Assembly: GCA_041395945.1 (NCBI GenBank)
Contig: JAWKZN010000002.1
Coordinates: forward strand, 744,001-808,000
Length of the DNA: 64,000 nucleotides
Origin: Pseudomonadales bacterium
Lineage (GTDB): Bacteria; Pseudomonadota; Gammaproteobacteria; Pseudomonadales; Azotimanducaceae
Reading direction: 5' to 3'
In this document: piece after piece, positions 9,159-19,345 of the stretch
Layout of the letters: each line of letters opens with the position of its first letter
How positions within the stretch are numbered: position 1 is the stretch's first letter
Program-made: the position numbers and the translations under genes
The notes under the pieces: generated by a model
Database searches by the model: none
What the model was told of the DNA's origin: nothing
What the model saw: only the letters and a program-made list of their open reading frames with translations

Positions 9159-10622
9159 TCAGACGCTCGGGCCGTCCCGTCCATCCGGCACCCAGCTGCC
9201 GTGGAATCCGTAAGGCACCCTGGCCGGCAGCAGTACGCGAGCCAGAGGCTGACGCGTGAAGTCCTGAGCATCGATGATCAGCAGTTCGCTCTTCTGCCTG
9301 CCCTCATCGAACACGAAGCTCATCAGATAACCATCGTCTTCCGCGCTGGCACCTGCGCGAGGCACAAAGTAGGGCTCACCGGTGTGACGACCAGCCCCCA
9401 GTTCAAAGTGACTGGTGGTGCCTGTCTGCAGATCCTGCTTGTTGATTCTCGGAAAGCCGTTGTCTTCCACTGCTGCCGAGTAACCATACCGGTAAGGCTT
9501 GCTGTTGAGATCGGGATGTACGCGGGGAAACTCCTGGGCCCGATCGTCGATACGCTGTTCAGAGACCTTGCGGGTAGTGGGGTTGACCGTCCAGCGATCC
9601 AGGGTCGCGAGACTGTCTCCAAAAGGACCGTGCACATCGGATACGAACATCCGTTCGTAGCGACACACATCGAGTACCACATTACCCTGGGCATCCTCAT
9701 GCGCATTCATGGGGTGAAAGACATAGCAGGGCGCAACATCGCACCACAGCACTTCGCCGCCACTGCGCGGCAGCAGCCCGACGCGCGGCGCATAGTCAGG
9801 ATTCCAGGCGAAAGGAAAATTCATGCCCCGCTGCAGCATTGCCGGGCTGATGGTTACCGGCAGATCGTAGATCACCACATAGTTCGGCGTGAGACTCATG
9901 TCGTGCATCATCACCATTCCCGGAACCGGGATGTTCCGGGTCTCCTTCACCCGGCCATCACGACCCACGTGCACATACTGCACATGATCGAGAAAGCCGG
10001 GCCAGCTGTAGGCCATGGCATGCAGATCGCCGGTATCCGGATCGATTTTAGGATGAGCGCTGAACGCCATATCGGTGAGCGAACCGAAGAAATTGTTCGC
10101 ACCTACCGTATCCAGTTCGTAACCCAGTTCCACCGGTGGAGAACCCGCTTCGACGATGGCCCAGGTACGGCCGGCGTGACCGATGACGTGGGTATTGTTG
10201 GAACCCGCAAGCTTCCGTCCGGCCGCCTCCTCACCGAGCGCTTCGACAATGTCCGCATCACGCACCCAGCGGTTGCGGTACCAGTCTGCGCGACCCGCTT
10301 CCAGACGCACACCATGGACCATGCCTTCTCCGGAGAACCAGTGATGGGTACTCGCATCCACCGTGCCCATGGGGTTGGGTCCGTTGCGCAGATACCTGCC
10401 ACGCAGTTCCTCGGGAATACTGCCCACCACATCGAGTTCGAGCTCTGTTACTTCTCTCTCTACCGGGGCGAAATTTTCTTCGAGATACACGGCCGCGTAC
10501 TCCTCATCCGTGGTGGTCTGATCGCCGCCAGACGCCAGGCTCTTACCGGGTGTCAGGATCCCGCTCGATAGCGCCGTCAGCATGCCGGAACCTGCCGCAA
10601 CAAATGTCCGTCTTTTCATCAT
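9159..10622 (-). CDS. Carotenoid cleavage oxygenase (RPE65 family), Tat signal
   Basis: The 487-residue protein starts with MMKRRTFVAAGSG, a twin-arginine signal, suggesting export. The mature part is a seven-bladed propeller of the carotenoid oxygenase family: RYLRNGPNPM near the start, HHWFSGEGMVHG, then histidines placed as iron ligands in FSAHPK, MMHDMSLT, FHPMNAHED and the final YGFHGSWV. It should cleave carotenoid, stilbene or lignin-type double bonds with Fe(II) and oxygen. A GNAT gene lies 28 bp upstream on the same strand. Confidence 0.88.
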   Translation of the reverse strand: MMKRRTFVAAGSGMLTALSSGILTPGKSLASGGDQTTTDEEYAAVYLEENFAPVEREVTELELDVVGSIPEELRGRYLRNGPNPMGTVDASTHHWFSGEGMVHGVRLEAGRADWYRNRWVRDADIVEALGEEAAGRKLAGSNNTHVIGHAGRTWAIVEAGSPPVELGYELDTVGANNFFGSLTDMAFSAHPKIDPDTGDLHAMAYSWPGFLDHVQYVHVGRDGRVKETRNIPVPGMVMMHDMSLTPNYVVIYDLPVTISPAMLQRGMNFPFAWNPDYAPRVGLLPRSGGEVLWCDVAPCYVFHPMNAHEDAQGNVVLDVCRYERMFVSDVHGPFGDSLATLDRWTVNPTTRKVSEQRIDDRAQEFPRVHPDLNSKPYRYGYSAAVEDNGFPRINKQDLQTGTTSHFELGAGRHTGEPYFVPRAGASAEDDGYLMSFVFDEGRQKSELLIIDAQDFTRQPLARVLLPARVPYGFHGSWVPDGRDGPSV

Positions 10623-10650
10623 CCAACCCTCTAATTACCCGGCCCGGGTC

Positions 10651-11082
10651 TCACCCTACTCTCTGCTGCAGTGCAATCTCAACTATCGGCAGCACGCGCC
10701 CGGGAATACTGGAGGATTCCCGCTCACCGACAACCTGGCCACCCGCACTACGGTAGAAGGCTTCCGCGTTCGGATCGCTCTGTATGATCAGTCTTCGGCC
10801 GCCCTGCTGTGCGGCCCTTGTGATGGCATCGGTCATCAGCGCGCGGCCGACACCCGTGCCGATGAACTCCGGCAGCACGAACAGTGCTTCCAGTTCGAAG
10901 TCGTCATCGCTGAGCCTTTCAATGGCGTAGAAGCCGACAAGCTCATCCGTCTGCGAGGCTGCAACCTGGAAGTGAAATTCCGGTGCAGTCAGATCGGCTT
11001 CGCTCCAGGTCAGCTCGGCCCGACAGGCCGCCATGAACTCAGGGGAATAACCCCAGTACGCTTTCGAACGGAAAGCGAGCAC
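10651..11082 (-). CDS. GNAT-family N-acetyltransferase
   Basis: The protein has the acetyl-CoA-binding loop of GNAT enzymes in LPEFIGTGVGRALM, with the substrate-binding FRSKAYWGYSPEF helix at the N terminus. The GTG given is the first standard start, but the frame stays open upstream and encodes a plausible first beta strand (ELSIRAARRDEAAAL) back to about base 11139 with no ATG, GTG or TTG. Translation may therefore begin at a CTG there, coupled to the MDR gene whose stop is at 11136. Substrate unknown. Confidence 0.78.
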   Translation of the reverse strand: MLAFRSKAYWGYSPEFMAACRAELTWSEADLTAPEFHFQVAASQTDELVGFYAIERLSDDDFELEALFVLPEFIGTGVGRALMTDAITRAAQQGGRRLIIQSDPNAEAFYRSAGGQVVGERESSSIPGRVLPIVEIALQQRVG

Positions 11083-11135
11083 GCTGAGCGCCGCCGCCTC
11101 ATCTCGGCGGGCGGCGCGTATCGACAGTTCCCGTG

Positions 11136-12143
11136 TCAGATCAGCTTCACCAGCATCTTGCCGGTGTTTGCACCGGTGAACAGACCCTGAAAGGCCTCCC
11201 CCGCACGCTCGATGCCATCGAGTACCGTTTCCTCATATTTGACCTTACCCTCCCTGATCCAGCCCGACACGTCCCGGATGAAGTCATTCCGTGCATCGGC
11301 ATAGTGAGAGACGATGAAACCCTGGAGGCGCAATCCCAGACCGATGGCCATGCTCAGGTTCCGGGGACCCGGACGTGGCTCTGCGTCGTTGTACGTCGCA
11401 ATCGCGCCACACAGCGCTATTCGGCCAAAAGGTCGCATGTGAAATATGGCCGCTTCCAGGTGATCGGCACCCACATTGTCGAAGTAGACATCCAGACCAT
11501 CCGGCGCACCTTTACGCAGCTGTTCCAGTAGATTGCCTTCGCGATAGTTGAAGGCAAAGTCGTAGCCGAGTTCATCGGTGAGGTAGGCCACTTTCTCATC
11601 ACTGCCCGCACTGCCCAGGACACGGCAGCCGCGGATCTTCGCGATCTGACCCGCCAGAGAGCCGACGGCTCCCGCCGCACCAGAGACAAATACGGTTTCA
11701 CCGTCTTTCATCGACGCCGCATTGAACAGGCCGACATAGGCTGTCATCCCCGGCATGCCCAGCACACCGAGATAAGCCGACAGGGGCGCGAGTTTCGGAT
11801 CCACCAGAGTGAGCGCCTCACCCCGGGCAACAGCATATTCACGCCATCCCAGATTGCTCTGTACGAAAGTGCCCACCGGAAACTGCTCGTTGTTGGACAC
11901 CACCACCTCACCGACAGCGCCACCCTGCAGCACCTCTCCCAGTTTGAATGGAGGGACATAGGACTTTCTGTCATACATCCGACCCCGCATATAGGGGTCC
12001 ACGCTCATATAGTGGTTGCGCACCACCACTTCGCCGTAGTCGGCTTCCGGTACATCGACTTCCGCCATCTCGAAATCGGATGCCTGGGGCATCCCGGTGG
12101 GACGGCTCCTGAGCCGGACTTCCCGGCTTTTCAGCTTGCTCAT
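11136..12143 (-). CDS. NADP-dependent MDR oxidoreductase (CurA/LTB4DH type)
   Basis: The 335-residue protein is a zinc-free medium-chain dehydrogenase/reductase: MSVDPYMRGRM in the substrate domain, VFVSGAAGAVGSLAGQIAK as the nucleotide-binding glycine motif, and FDNVGADHLEAA. Relatives (curcumin reductase CurA, YncB, leukotriene B4 dehydrogenase) reduce the C=C bond of alpha,beta-unsaturated ketones or aldehydes with NADPH. The strand and spacing suggest an operon with the acetyltransferase and carotenoid oxygenase downstream. Confidence 0.88.
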   Translation of the reverse strand: MSKLKSREVRLRSRPTGMPQASDFEMAEVDVPEADYGEVVVRNHYMSVDPYMRGRMYDRKSYVPPFKLGEVLQGGAVGEVVVSNNEQFPVGTFVQSNLGWREYAVARGEALTLVDPKLAPLSAYLGVLGMPGMTAYVGLFNAASMKDGETVFVSGAAGAVGSLAGQIAKIRGCRVLGSAGSDEKVAYLTDELGYDFAFNYREGNLLEQLRKGAPDGLDVYFDNVGADHLEAAIFHMRPFGRIALCGAIATYNDAEPRPGPRNLSMAIGLGLRLQGFIVSHYADARNDFIRDVSGWIREGKVKYEETVLDGIERAGEAFQGLFTGANTGKMLVKLI

Positions 12144-12282
12144 TTCCTCTTCTCCGTGCTTTGCATCTCAGCCGACTATCTTGAGCGCTCATGATGACCC
12201 GCGCAATCTTCACCCGGGAATCCCGCATTCGGCCTTGCGCACACCCCGGCTGATGACTACATTCCCTGCCTCGAACAGGTGA

Positions 12283-12301
12283 ATTCCGCCTCTGGCGGAA
12301 T
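12283..12301. other. Perfect 8-bp hairpin upstream of riboswitch
   Basis: ATTCCGCC-TCT-GGCGGAAT forms a perfect stem with a three-base loop between the MDR gene and the riboswitch. No T tract follows, so it is not a standard terminator. Two further small hairpins (CCGTT/AACGG and GGGTC/GACCC) lie just downstream. Confidence 0.4.
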
Positions 12302-12344
12302 CTGGCGGGCCGTTGTAACGGAAAAGGGTCATTGACCCGGTTCA

Positions 12345-12575
12345 CGGTCCGCTGTGGAAGTCGGTGCGCGGGTTTTCGATGTGAAACCACGCAAAGCCGG
12401 CGCTGCCCCCGCAACGGTAATCGAGACAAGGCGGGATCAGCGGATCTGAGGTACACAGGCAGGCGCTGCCATTGTGTAAACAGTATCCGCAGCCACTGCG
12501 AGAAATCGTGGGAAGGCGATCCAGCTCGGGATGTTCATCCCTCTCGTCAGCCCGGAGACCCACCTGATCGACAAC
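12345..12575 (+). promoter_or_regulatory. Cobalamin (B12) riboswitch
   Basis: The leader of the BtuB-type gene contains the conserved cobalamin-aptamer blocks in order: GCTGCCCCCGCAACGGTAA at 12402-12420, AGCCACTG near 12490 followed by GGGAAGG, and CAGCCCGGAGACC at 12548-12560. Boundaries are approximate because the outer P1 stem is not clear. Adenosylcobalamin binding should lower expression of the receptor. Downstream, CTCTGC (12616-12621) can pair with GCAGAG (12699-12704), which overlaps the ribosome binding site of the receptor gene, so control at translation initiation is plausible. Confidence 0.9.
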
Positions 12576-12710
12576 ACGAAGAGCGCGGTGGGCGCTTGAA
12601 GGGTTTGCTGCAGAGCTCTGCCGCCTTCCTTCGATTTCTGCCCTTGCCCCCGCACAAAAAGTCACTCGCCGCGCGGGGTCGCGGATCAGGCACGAACAGC
12701 AGAGGCACTT

Positions 12711-14693
12711 ATGCAGGCACGCTCACCGACCATCAGATTCCACAGCGGCTCTGCGCCAGTGCTGTGCACCGTGCTGCTCAGCACCCTGGCGCTGCCGTCG
12801 CTTCATGCGCAGCAGAGTGCGCTGAGCGAAGATACGATCGTCGTCAGCGCACACCGCATTCCCACGGTGGCAGGCGAATCCGGCAGCAGGCTCTCTGTTA
12901 CGGACCGCGCGCTCATCGAGCAGCGCCAGAGCGTGCACGCCAGCGATCTTCTGCAGAATATTCCAGGTGTCGCGGTGAATCGCACCGCCGGTGCTGGTTC
13001 CCAGACCCAGGTTCGGGTGCGCGGTGCTGAGGCAAATCAGGTGCTGGTCCTCATAGATGGTGTGGAAGCCAACGATCCGGCCGGTAACGATGAATTCGAT
13101 TTCTCGGCGCTGACCGCCTACGACATCGAACACATCGAACTGGTCCGGGGACCGCAGAGCGCGCTGTGGGGCAGTGATGCGGGGGCAGGCGTCATCCATA
13201 TCAGGACTCGAACTGCCGATGCACCATTGAGCGGAGGTGGGTTCATCGAAGGCGGCAGCCTCGATACGCTCTACAGCGGTGGCCGCATTGCGGCGACCGG
13301 AGAACGGGGTGCACTGGCGATTGCCGCCAGTTACTACGACAGCAGGGGTGAAAGCGCCGCAGATGCAGGGACCGAAAAAGACGGCTACGAGAACCTGACC
13401 CTCGCGCTCAACGCACACCTGGAACCTTCAGAGGGACTGCGTTTCGGGTTCTCCGCGCGCTACCGTGATTCCACGAGTCAATACGACGATGTCGATTTCA
13501 GTACCGGTCTGCCGGCGGATGCAGACAGGGAAAGCCACGACAACCTTCTGCTGCTCAACAGCAACGCTGCCCTGACACTCATGGACGGACGCTGGGATCA
13601 GGCACTTAAACTCACCTATCTGGATTCACAGCGCAGGCAGTTTGCGGACGACGTGCAGCAGACGCGGACCAGCGCCGACAAATTCGGCGCCTACTATCAG
13701 TCAACGCTGAACCTGGGAGAATCCCGCAACCCGGACCGTCAGCGACTGGTGCTTGCCCTCGATCACGAACGCGAAAATTTCGAGCAGCGCGCGGACGCGA
13801 CCCTGTTTGGAAATCCCAATCAGGATCAGGAAATGCACAACACCGGGCTGGTGGCCGAGTACCTGATCGATCCGCTGGAAAACCTGCATCTTGGCGCCAG
13901 CATCCGCCGCGACGACAACAGTGACTTCGATGACATCACCACCTACCGGCTCACTTCCTCGTATCTGTTCGACACATCGGCCACGCGCCTCCATGCCAGC
14001 TGGGGGACCGGCCAGAAATCCCCGACCTTCATCGAGCGCTTCGGCTATTTTTCCGATCAGTTCCTCGGCAATCCCGGCCTGAAGCCCGAAAAGACCGAAG
14101 GCTTCGATATCGGCATCGAACAGTCACTGCTCGAAGGGCGCCTGTCCGTCGATGTCACCTATTTCAACGAAGAACTCAAGGACGAGATCGATGGCTTCGT
14201 GTTCGATCCGGATACATTTCTCTTTACAGCGGATAATCTGTCCGGAACCAGCCATCGGGAGGGGGCGGAAGTCGAAATCACAGCATTCTTCGGCGCTGCC
14301 ACCACCGCACGCCTGAGTTACACCTACACCGACGCGCTGCAGCCGGACGCCAGCGGTGGCGGCAGTTCCCGGGAGATCCGCAGGCCCAGACACATGGCGT
14401 CCCTGAATCTGAATCAGGGGTTCCTCGACACCCGCGGGAATCTCAATCTGAATCTGGTGTACAGCGGCACCCAGACCGATCAGTTTTTCCCGCCACCTGT
14501 TTTCGCAGCGCAGACGATTGAACTCGACGACTACGTCCTGGTGGACATCGCCGCCAGCTATGCGCTCAACGAACGCATCACGATCTATGCCCGCGGCACC
14601 AATATGTTCGATGAGAAATACACGAACGTCATTGGCTTCAACACACCCGGTCGTGGTATCTATGCCGGCGTGCGGGTTGGTCTTGCCCGCTGA
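12711..14693 (+). CDS. btuB: TonB-dependent vitamin B12 receptor
   Basis: The 660-residue protein has a signal peptide ending near HAQ, a TonB box (DTIVVSAHR), a plug domain (LLQNIPGVAVNRTAG, VRVRGAEANQVLVLIDGVE, IELVRGPQSALWGSDAGAGVIHI) and a 22-strand barrel with aromatic strand ends and the C-terminal IYAGVRVGLAR. It imports cobalamin or another corrinoid across the outer membrane using TonB energy. The riboswitch directly upstream and the GAGG box 6 bp before the ATG support both assignment and start. Confidence 0.92.
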   Translation: MQARSPTIRFHSGSAPVLCTVLLSTLALPSLHAQQSALSEDTIVVSAHRIPTVAGESGSRLSVTDRALIEQRQSVHASDLLQNIPGVAVNRTAGAGSQTQVRVRGAEANQVLVLIDGVEANDPAGNDEFDFSALTAYDIEHIELVRGPQSALWGSDAGAGVIHIRTRTADAPLSGGGFIEGGSLDTLYSGGRIAATGERGALAIAASYYDSRGESAADAGTEKDGYENLTLALNAHLEPSEGLRFGFSARYRDSTSQYDDVDFSTGLPADADRESHDNLLLLNSNAALTLMDGRWDQALKLTYLDSQRRQFADDVQQTRTSADKFGAYYQSTLNLGESRNPDRQRLVLALDHERENFEQRADATLFGNPNQDQEMHNTGLVAEYLIDPLENLHLGASIRRDDNSDFDDITTYRLTSSYLFDTSATRLHASWGTGQKSPTFIERFGYFSDQFLGNPGLKPEKTEGFDIGIEQSLLEGRLSVDVTYFNEELKDEIDGFVFDPDTFLFTADNLSGTSHREGAEVEITAFFGAATTARLSYTYTDALQPDASGGGSSREIRRPRHMASLNLNQGFLDTRGNLNLNLVYSGTQTDQFFPPPVFAAQTIELDDYVLVDIAASYALNERITIYARGTNMFDEKYTNVIGFNTPGRGIYAGVRVGLAR

Positions 14694-14803
14694 GCGGCAC
14701 GGGAAGGGTCAAAACGCGCAGTATTCCGGGTCAACAGAGCGGCAGGCTTTGAAAAAACTCGCGGGTTACACCGGCGAAGTTGCGGAATTGCAGACAGACG
14801 TCA

Positions 14804-15163
14804 ATGGATTTCACACAGTCCGTCATCATCGGAATCGCTTTTTCGGGACCGATTGCAATCTTCGTCGGTATCGGGCGGACGATAATGTTTTTAGATCGTT
14901 CTGTCAGGGCCAGGCATACAAAATTCGCAGTAGTCGCCGGTCTGGGTATCCTGTTTCTACTCATTCTTCTTGCAGCGGTCCTGGTGGTATGGTTCGCATA
15001 TGGTGTTGCGCACACTGGCAAGGACGCAACAACTGACTTTGCTGTTCTCGCAGGTACTGTTGTTCCTGCTTATGCAGGCGTTTTTTGCATCTGGCGTTTA
15101 TCAGGGTACCTGGAAAAGAAAAGGCTCCGAGACAATGCACTGGACTCGAGATACACCCGCTGA
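14804..15163 (+). CDS. Small predicted inner-membrane protein
   Basis: The 119-residue protein has three hydrophobic segments (about residues 5-28, 42-68 and 78-98) separated by basic loops (RSVRARHTK, EKKRLRDNALDSR), which is a convincing membrane topology. No family is recognised. It lies in an otherwise gene-poor gap between btuB and the MFS gene and its codon choice looks less G+C-rich than its neighbours, so it could be acquired. An in-frame ATG 24 bp upstream is also possible. Confidence 0.5.
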   Translation: MDFTQSVIIGIAFSGPIAIFVGIGRTIMFLDRSVRARHTKFAVVAGLGILFLLILLAAVLVVWFAYGVAHTGKDATTDFAVLAGTVVPAYAGVFCIWRLSGYLEKKRLRDNALDSRYTR

Positions 15164-15328
15164 CGCCCGACGGGGAGGTGCACTATCCACCGGGGGATAT
15201 TCATATTGAGAAACGGTCCCTGGCCTGACCATTCGTTGCAGCGGATCTGCCAGAGACCCTGAATTCAGATATATCGCCGGAAAACGCTACAGGTCAGATT
15301 CCATATCTATGGAAGATAGAGAATTCGC

Positions 15329-16576
15329 GTGAGACGTCCCACAGGATCCCAGGCGTTCGCCTTCGTGTTCATCACTGCACTGCTGGATTCCATCGGTTTC
15401 GGCATCATCATGCCCGTGCTGCCCCAGCTGGTGATGGAAGTCACCGGCGAAGGACTTGCCGGTGCTGCCCGCTACGGCGGCGGGCTGATGTTCGCCTATG
15501 CCGGCATGCAGTTCTTCCTCGCTCCGGTGATCGGCAATCTCTCCGACCGGTTCGGCCGCAGACCGATACTGCTGGCTTCACTCTTTGTGCTCAGCATCGA
15601 CTATCTGATCATGTGGTGGGCACCGTCCTTTGCCTGGCTGCTGCTCGGCCGCATCATTGCGGGTGCTGCGGCATCCACTTACAGCACCTGCAATGCCTTT
15701 GTCGCCGACATCAGCCCACCGGAAAAGCGTGCACAGAATTTCGGGCTGATGGGGGCAGCATTCGGTGCGGGATTCATCATCGGCCCTGTAATCGGCGGTT
15801 TCATGGGCGAGTTCGGTCCCAGGGTCCCCTTTCTCGCCGCAGCCGTCCTCTCCATGGCCAACCTTCTGTATGGCTTCCTGGTGCTGCCGGAAACTCTGCC
15901 GGTGGATAGGCGCCGCGCCTTCCTGTGGGCCCGGGCCAATCCCACCGGTACCCTGAGTGCGCTGCGCCGCTACCCCATGGTATTCGGACTGATCGGCGCC
16001 TATTTCCTGTTTCAGCTCGGCCACCACGTGCTGCCTGCCACCTGGAGTTATTTCGCGATCGAGCGTTTCGACTGGTCACCGAAGGAGATCGGCTATTCAC
16101 TGGGTGCGGTGGGTGTACTGATGGTACTGAACCAGGCAGTACTGCTGCGCTATGCGCTGCCGAAACTGGGCACCCGGCGTGCCGGCATCGTCGGCTTCAG
16201 TTTTTCCATTTTTGCCTTCGTGGCCTACGCGTTTGCCACCCAGGGCTGGATGATCTACGTGATCATGATTCCCGGCGCGCTCCAGGGATTCGCCTCACCG
16301 GCCATGCAGGGCATCATGTCCGGTGAAGTTCCCGGCAATGAACAGGGCGAACTGCAGGGCGGGCTTGCCAGCATGTCGAGCCTGACCTCCATTCTGAGTC
16401 CACCCTTCATGACCCAGGTGTTTGCCTTCTTTACTGCCACAGGCACTCCCCTCTACCTGCCGGGTGCGCCCTTTCTGGCCGCGGCTGTGTTAACGGTGAT
16501 GGGACTGGTGCTGTTCATGCGGGCGACTGTCAGCCTGGGACCGGCTGCTGCCGGGTCAGCGCACGCGCTCGATTGA
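15329..16576 (+). CDS. MFS transporter, Tet/TCR-type drug:H+ antiporter family
   Basis: The start is GTG with a GGAAGA box upstream. The 415-residue protein has about 12 transmembrane segments, the MFS motif A between helices 2 and 3 (GNLSDRFGRRPIL) and motif C-like ALLDSIGFGIIMPVLP in helix 1, as in TetA-class exporters. It should exchange a small molecule for protons at the inner membrane. Tetracycline export is not implied. Its 3' end overlaps the convergent membrane gene by 21 bp. Confidence 0.87.
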   Translation: MRRPTGSQAFAFVFITALLDSIGFGIIMPVLPQLVMEVTGEGLAGAARYGGGLMFAYAGMQFFLAPVIGNLSDRFGRRPILLASLFVLSIDYLIMWWAPSFAWLLLGRIIAGAAASTYSTCNAFVADISPPEKRAQNFGLMGAAFGAGFIIGPVIGGFMGEFGPRVPFLAAAVLSMANLLYGFLVLPETLPVDRRRAFLWARANPTGTLSALRRYPMVFGLIGAYFLFQLGHHVLPATWSYFAIERFDWSPKEIGYSLGAVGVLMVLNQAVLLRYALPKLGTRRAGIVGFSFSIFAFVAYAFATQGWMIYVIMIPGALQGFASPAMQGIMSGEVPGNEQGELQGGLASMSSLTSILSPPFMTQVFAFFTATGTPLYLPGAPFLAAAVLTVMGLVLFMRATVSLGPAAAGSAHALD

Positions 16577-17194
16577 GCGCGCGTGCTCAAGTGAGCGGTC
16601 ATGCATACCCGATAACAGAAAGATGGACGCCGTTGCGCCAAGCAGCGCCAGAAACATGTCCCACTGGGTGTCCCAGACATCGCCCTGGGTCGCAAGGAAA
16701 GATTCGGCATCGGCACCCCAGGCCACCGCCGCCCACCATTCGAGCATTTCATAGAGCGCACTGAAGGCGAGACACACGCTGACACTGAGAAATCCCAGCC
16801 AGCGTCCCCGCTGCAGCGGTGAATATTTCAGCAGCATCTCCCGGGCCAGGATAGCGGGGACAAATCCCTGGGCGAGATGTCCGAGTCGATCGTAGTGATT
16901 GCGGGACAGATCCAGGGCATCCTGCAGCCAGAACCCCGCCGGCACCTGGGCATAGGTGTAGTGTCCGCCGACCATCAGAATCACCGCATGCAGCAGGATG
17001 AGTCGATACAGCAGCGGTGACAGTCGATGGGCCTGATAGGTGGGCACCAGAATCAGGAGACCAATCAGCACCGGCGCCACTTCGAGCAGCCAGGTGAGAC
17101 GATCAAAGGGCCCGATGGCAGACCAGGTGAACACCGCCGCAGTGAGAGCCAGCAGCACTTTGTGTTCGAAAGACACCGGACTTTTCTCAGTCAC
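16556..17194 (-). CDS. DUF2238 (YjdF-type) membrane protein
   Basis: A GTG start has a GGAGGA box 5 bp upstream. The 212-residue protein has about six transmembrane segments and the family's characteristic YDRLGHLAQGFVPAILAREML and ALYEMLEWWAA acidic segments plus DTQWDMFLALLGA. The family's function is unknown. The last codons overlap the end of the convergent MFS gene; the overlap contains an inverted repeat (16562-16585). Confidence 0.85.
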   Translation of the reverse strand: MTEKSPVSFEHKVLLALTAAVFTWSAIGPFDRLTWLLEVAPVLIGLLILVPTYQAHRLSPLLYRLILLHAVILMVGGHYTYAQVPAGFWLQDALDLSRNHYDRLGHLAQGFVPAILAREMLLKYSPLQRGRWLGFLSVSVCLAFSALYEMLEWWAAVAWGADAESFLATQGDVWDTQWDMFLALLGATASIFLLSGMHDRSLEHARSIERVR

Positions 17195-17250
17195 TTTATC
17201 CTCCCGGGGTGCGGCGCGACCTGTCTGGTGACTGCAGTCGGGCCTGCTGA

Positions 17251-18229
<979 letters not shown>

Positions 18230-18237
<8 letters not shown>

Positions 18238-19342
18238 TGGGATGATCCTTCTCAGCGCCAGGCGGACTGCCCGCCGCACGATCAACGGGTCCTGAAGTCT
18301 GCAGCTGCGTTCCCGCAGCGATGCGCCGCCAGTGGTGGCAGGCGATGCGATGGCCACTGCCGTCGTCGTCCAGGTCCGGGTAGCTTTCCGTGCAGCGGGC
18401 GTCGGCGAAGTCACAGCGGTTGTTGAACCGGCAGCCTGTGGGCATCGCGGTGAGCGCAGGCACCATGCCTTCTATCGTCGGGAGTCGGGATTTTCGAGGC
18501 GTCGAGAGTCTCGGAATCGAATCCAGCAGACCCCGGGTGTAAGGATGGCCGGGATTGCCGAATACCTGTTCAACCGTGCCCGTCTCCGCCACCCGACCCG
18601 CGTACATCACCACCACATCGTCACAGGTTTCCGCGATCACCCCCAGATCGTGGGTGATCATGATGATGCTGGTGCCGGATTCTTTCTGCATCTGCGAAAG
18701 CAACTCGAGAATCTGGGCCTGGATGGTGACATCCAGTGCGGTGGTGGGCTCGTCGGCAATCACCAGCCCGGGATTGCAGACCAGTGCCATGGCAATCATC
18801 ACCCGCTGACGCATACCTCCGGAAAGCTGATGCGGATATTCGTTCACCCGCACTTCCGGATCGGGAATGCCCACCCTGGCGAGCATCTCCACTGCCGCAC
18901 CCAGAGCCTGCCGGTCGTCGAGTTCCCGGTGCAGCTTCAGGGTTTCCACGATCTGCCTGCCGACCCGGTGCACGGGATTGAGTGCGGTCATGGGTTCCTG
19001 GAAGATCATGCCGATGCGGTTGCCTCGAACCTGATGCAGTCGTTCGATGGACGCCTGGGCGAGATCTTCCCCCTCGAACCAGATTTCCCCCGCCAGCAGG
19101 CTTGCCGCCGGCAGCGGCAGCAGCCGGATGACACTCAGGGCGGTAACCGTTTTACCGCAGCCCGATTCACCAACCAGTCCCAGTGTGCGGCCCTTACGCA
19201 CACGGAAGCTCACCCCGTCTACGGCGCGAACCCGGCCGGCTTCCGTGTCGAAGGCGGTCACGAGACCTTCTACCCGCAGCAGGTCGCTTCCCTGAAGCGG
19301 GTCGCTTCCCCGAAGCGGGTCACTGTCCGGACGCTCGGTCAT
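18230..19342 (-). CDS. Peptide ABC transporter ATP-binding protein (OppD/DppD type)
   Basis: The 370-residue protein has Walker A GESGCGKTV, a Q-loop IFQEPMTALNP, signature LSGGMRQRVMIAMA, Walker B LVIADEPTTALD and the Cys-rich C-terminal domain (CRFNNRCDFADARC). Together with the OppF-type partner it would power the two permeases encoded upstream. The gap to the binding-protein gene is only 3 bp. The N terminus holds a short imperfect repeat (DPLRGSDPLQGSDLLR). Confidence 0.9.
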
Positions 19343-19345
19343 GCC

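Noticed and set aside
12332..13030. A 232-codon plus-strand frame across the btuB leader
   Set aside because: It runs through the riboswitch aptamer and into btuB in another frame; composition is Arg/Ser-rich and shows no domain.
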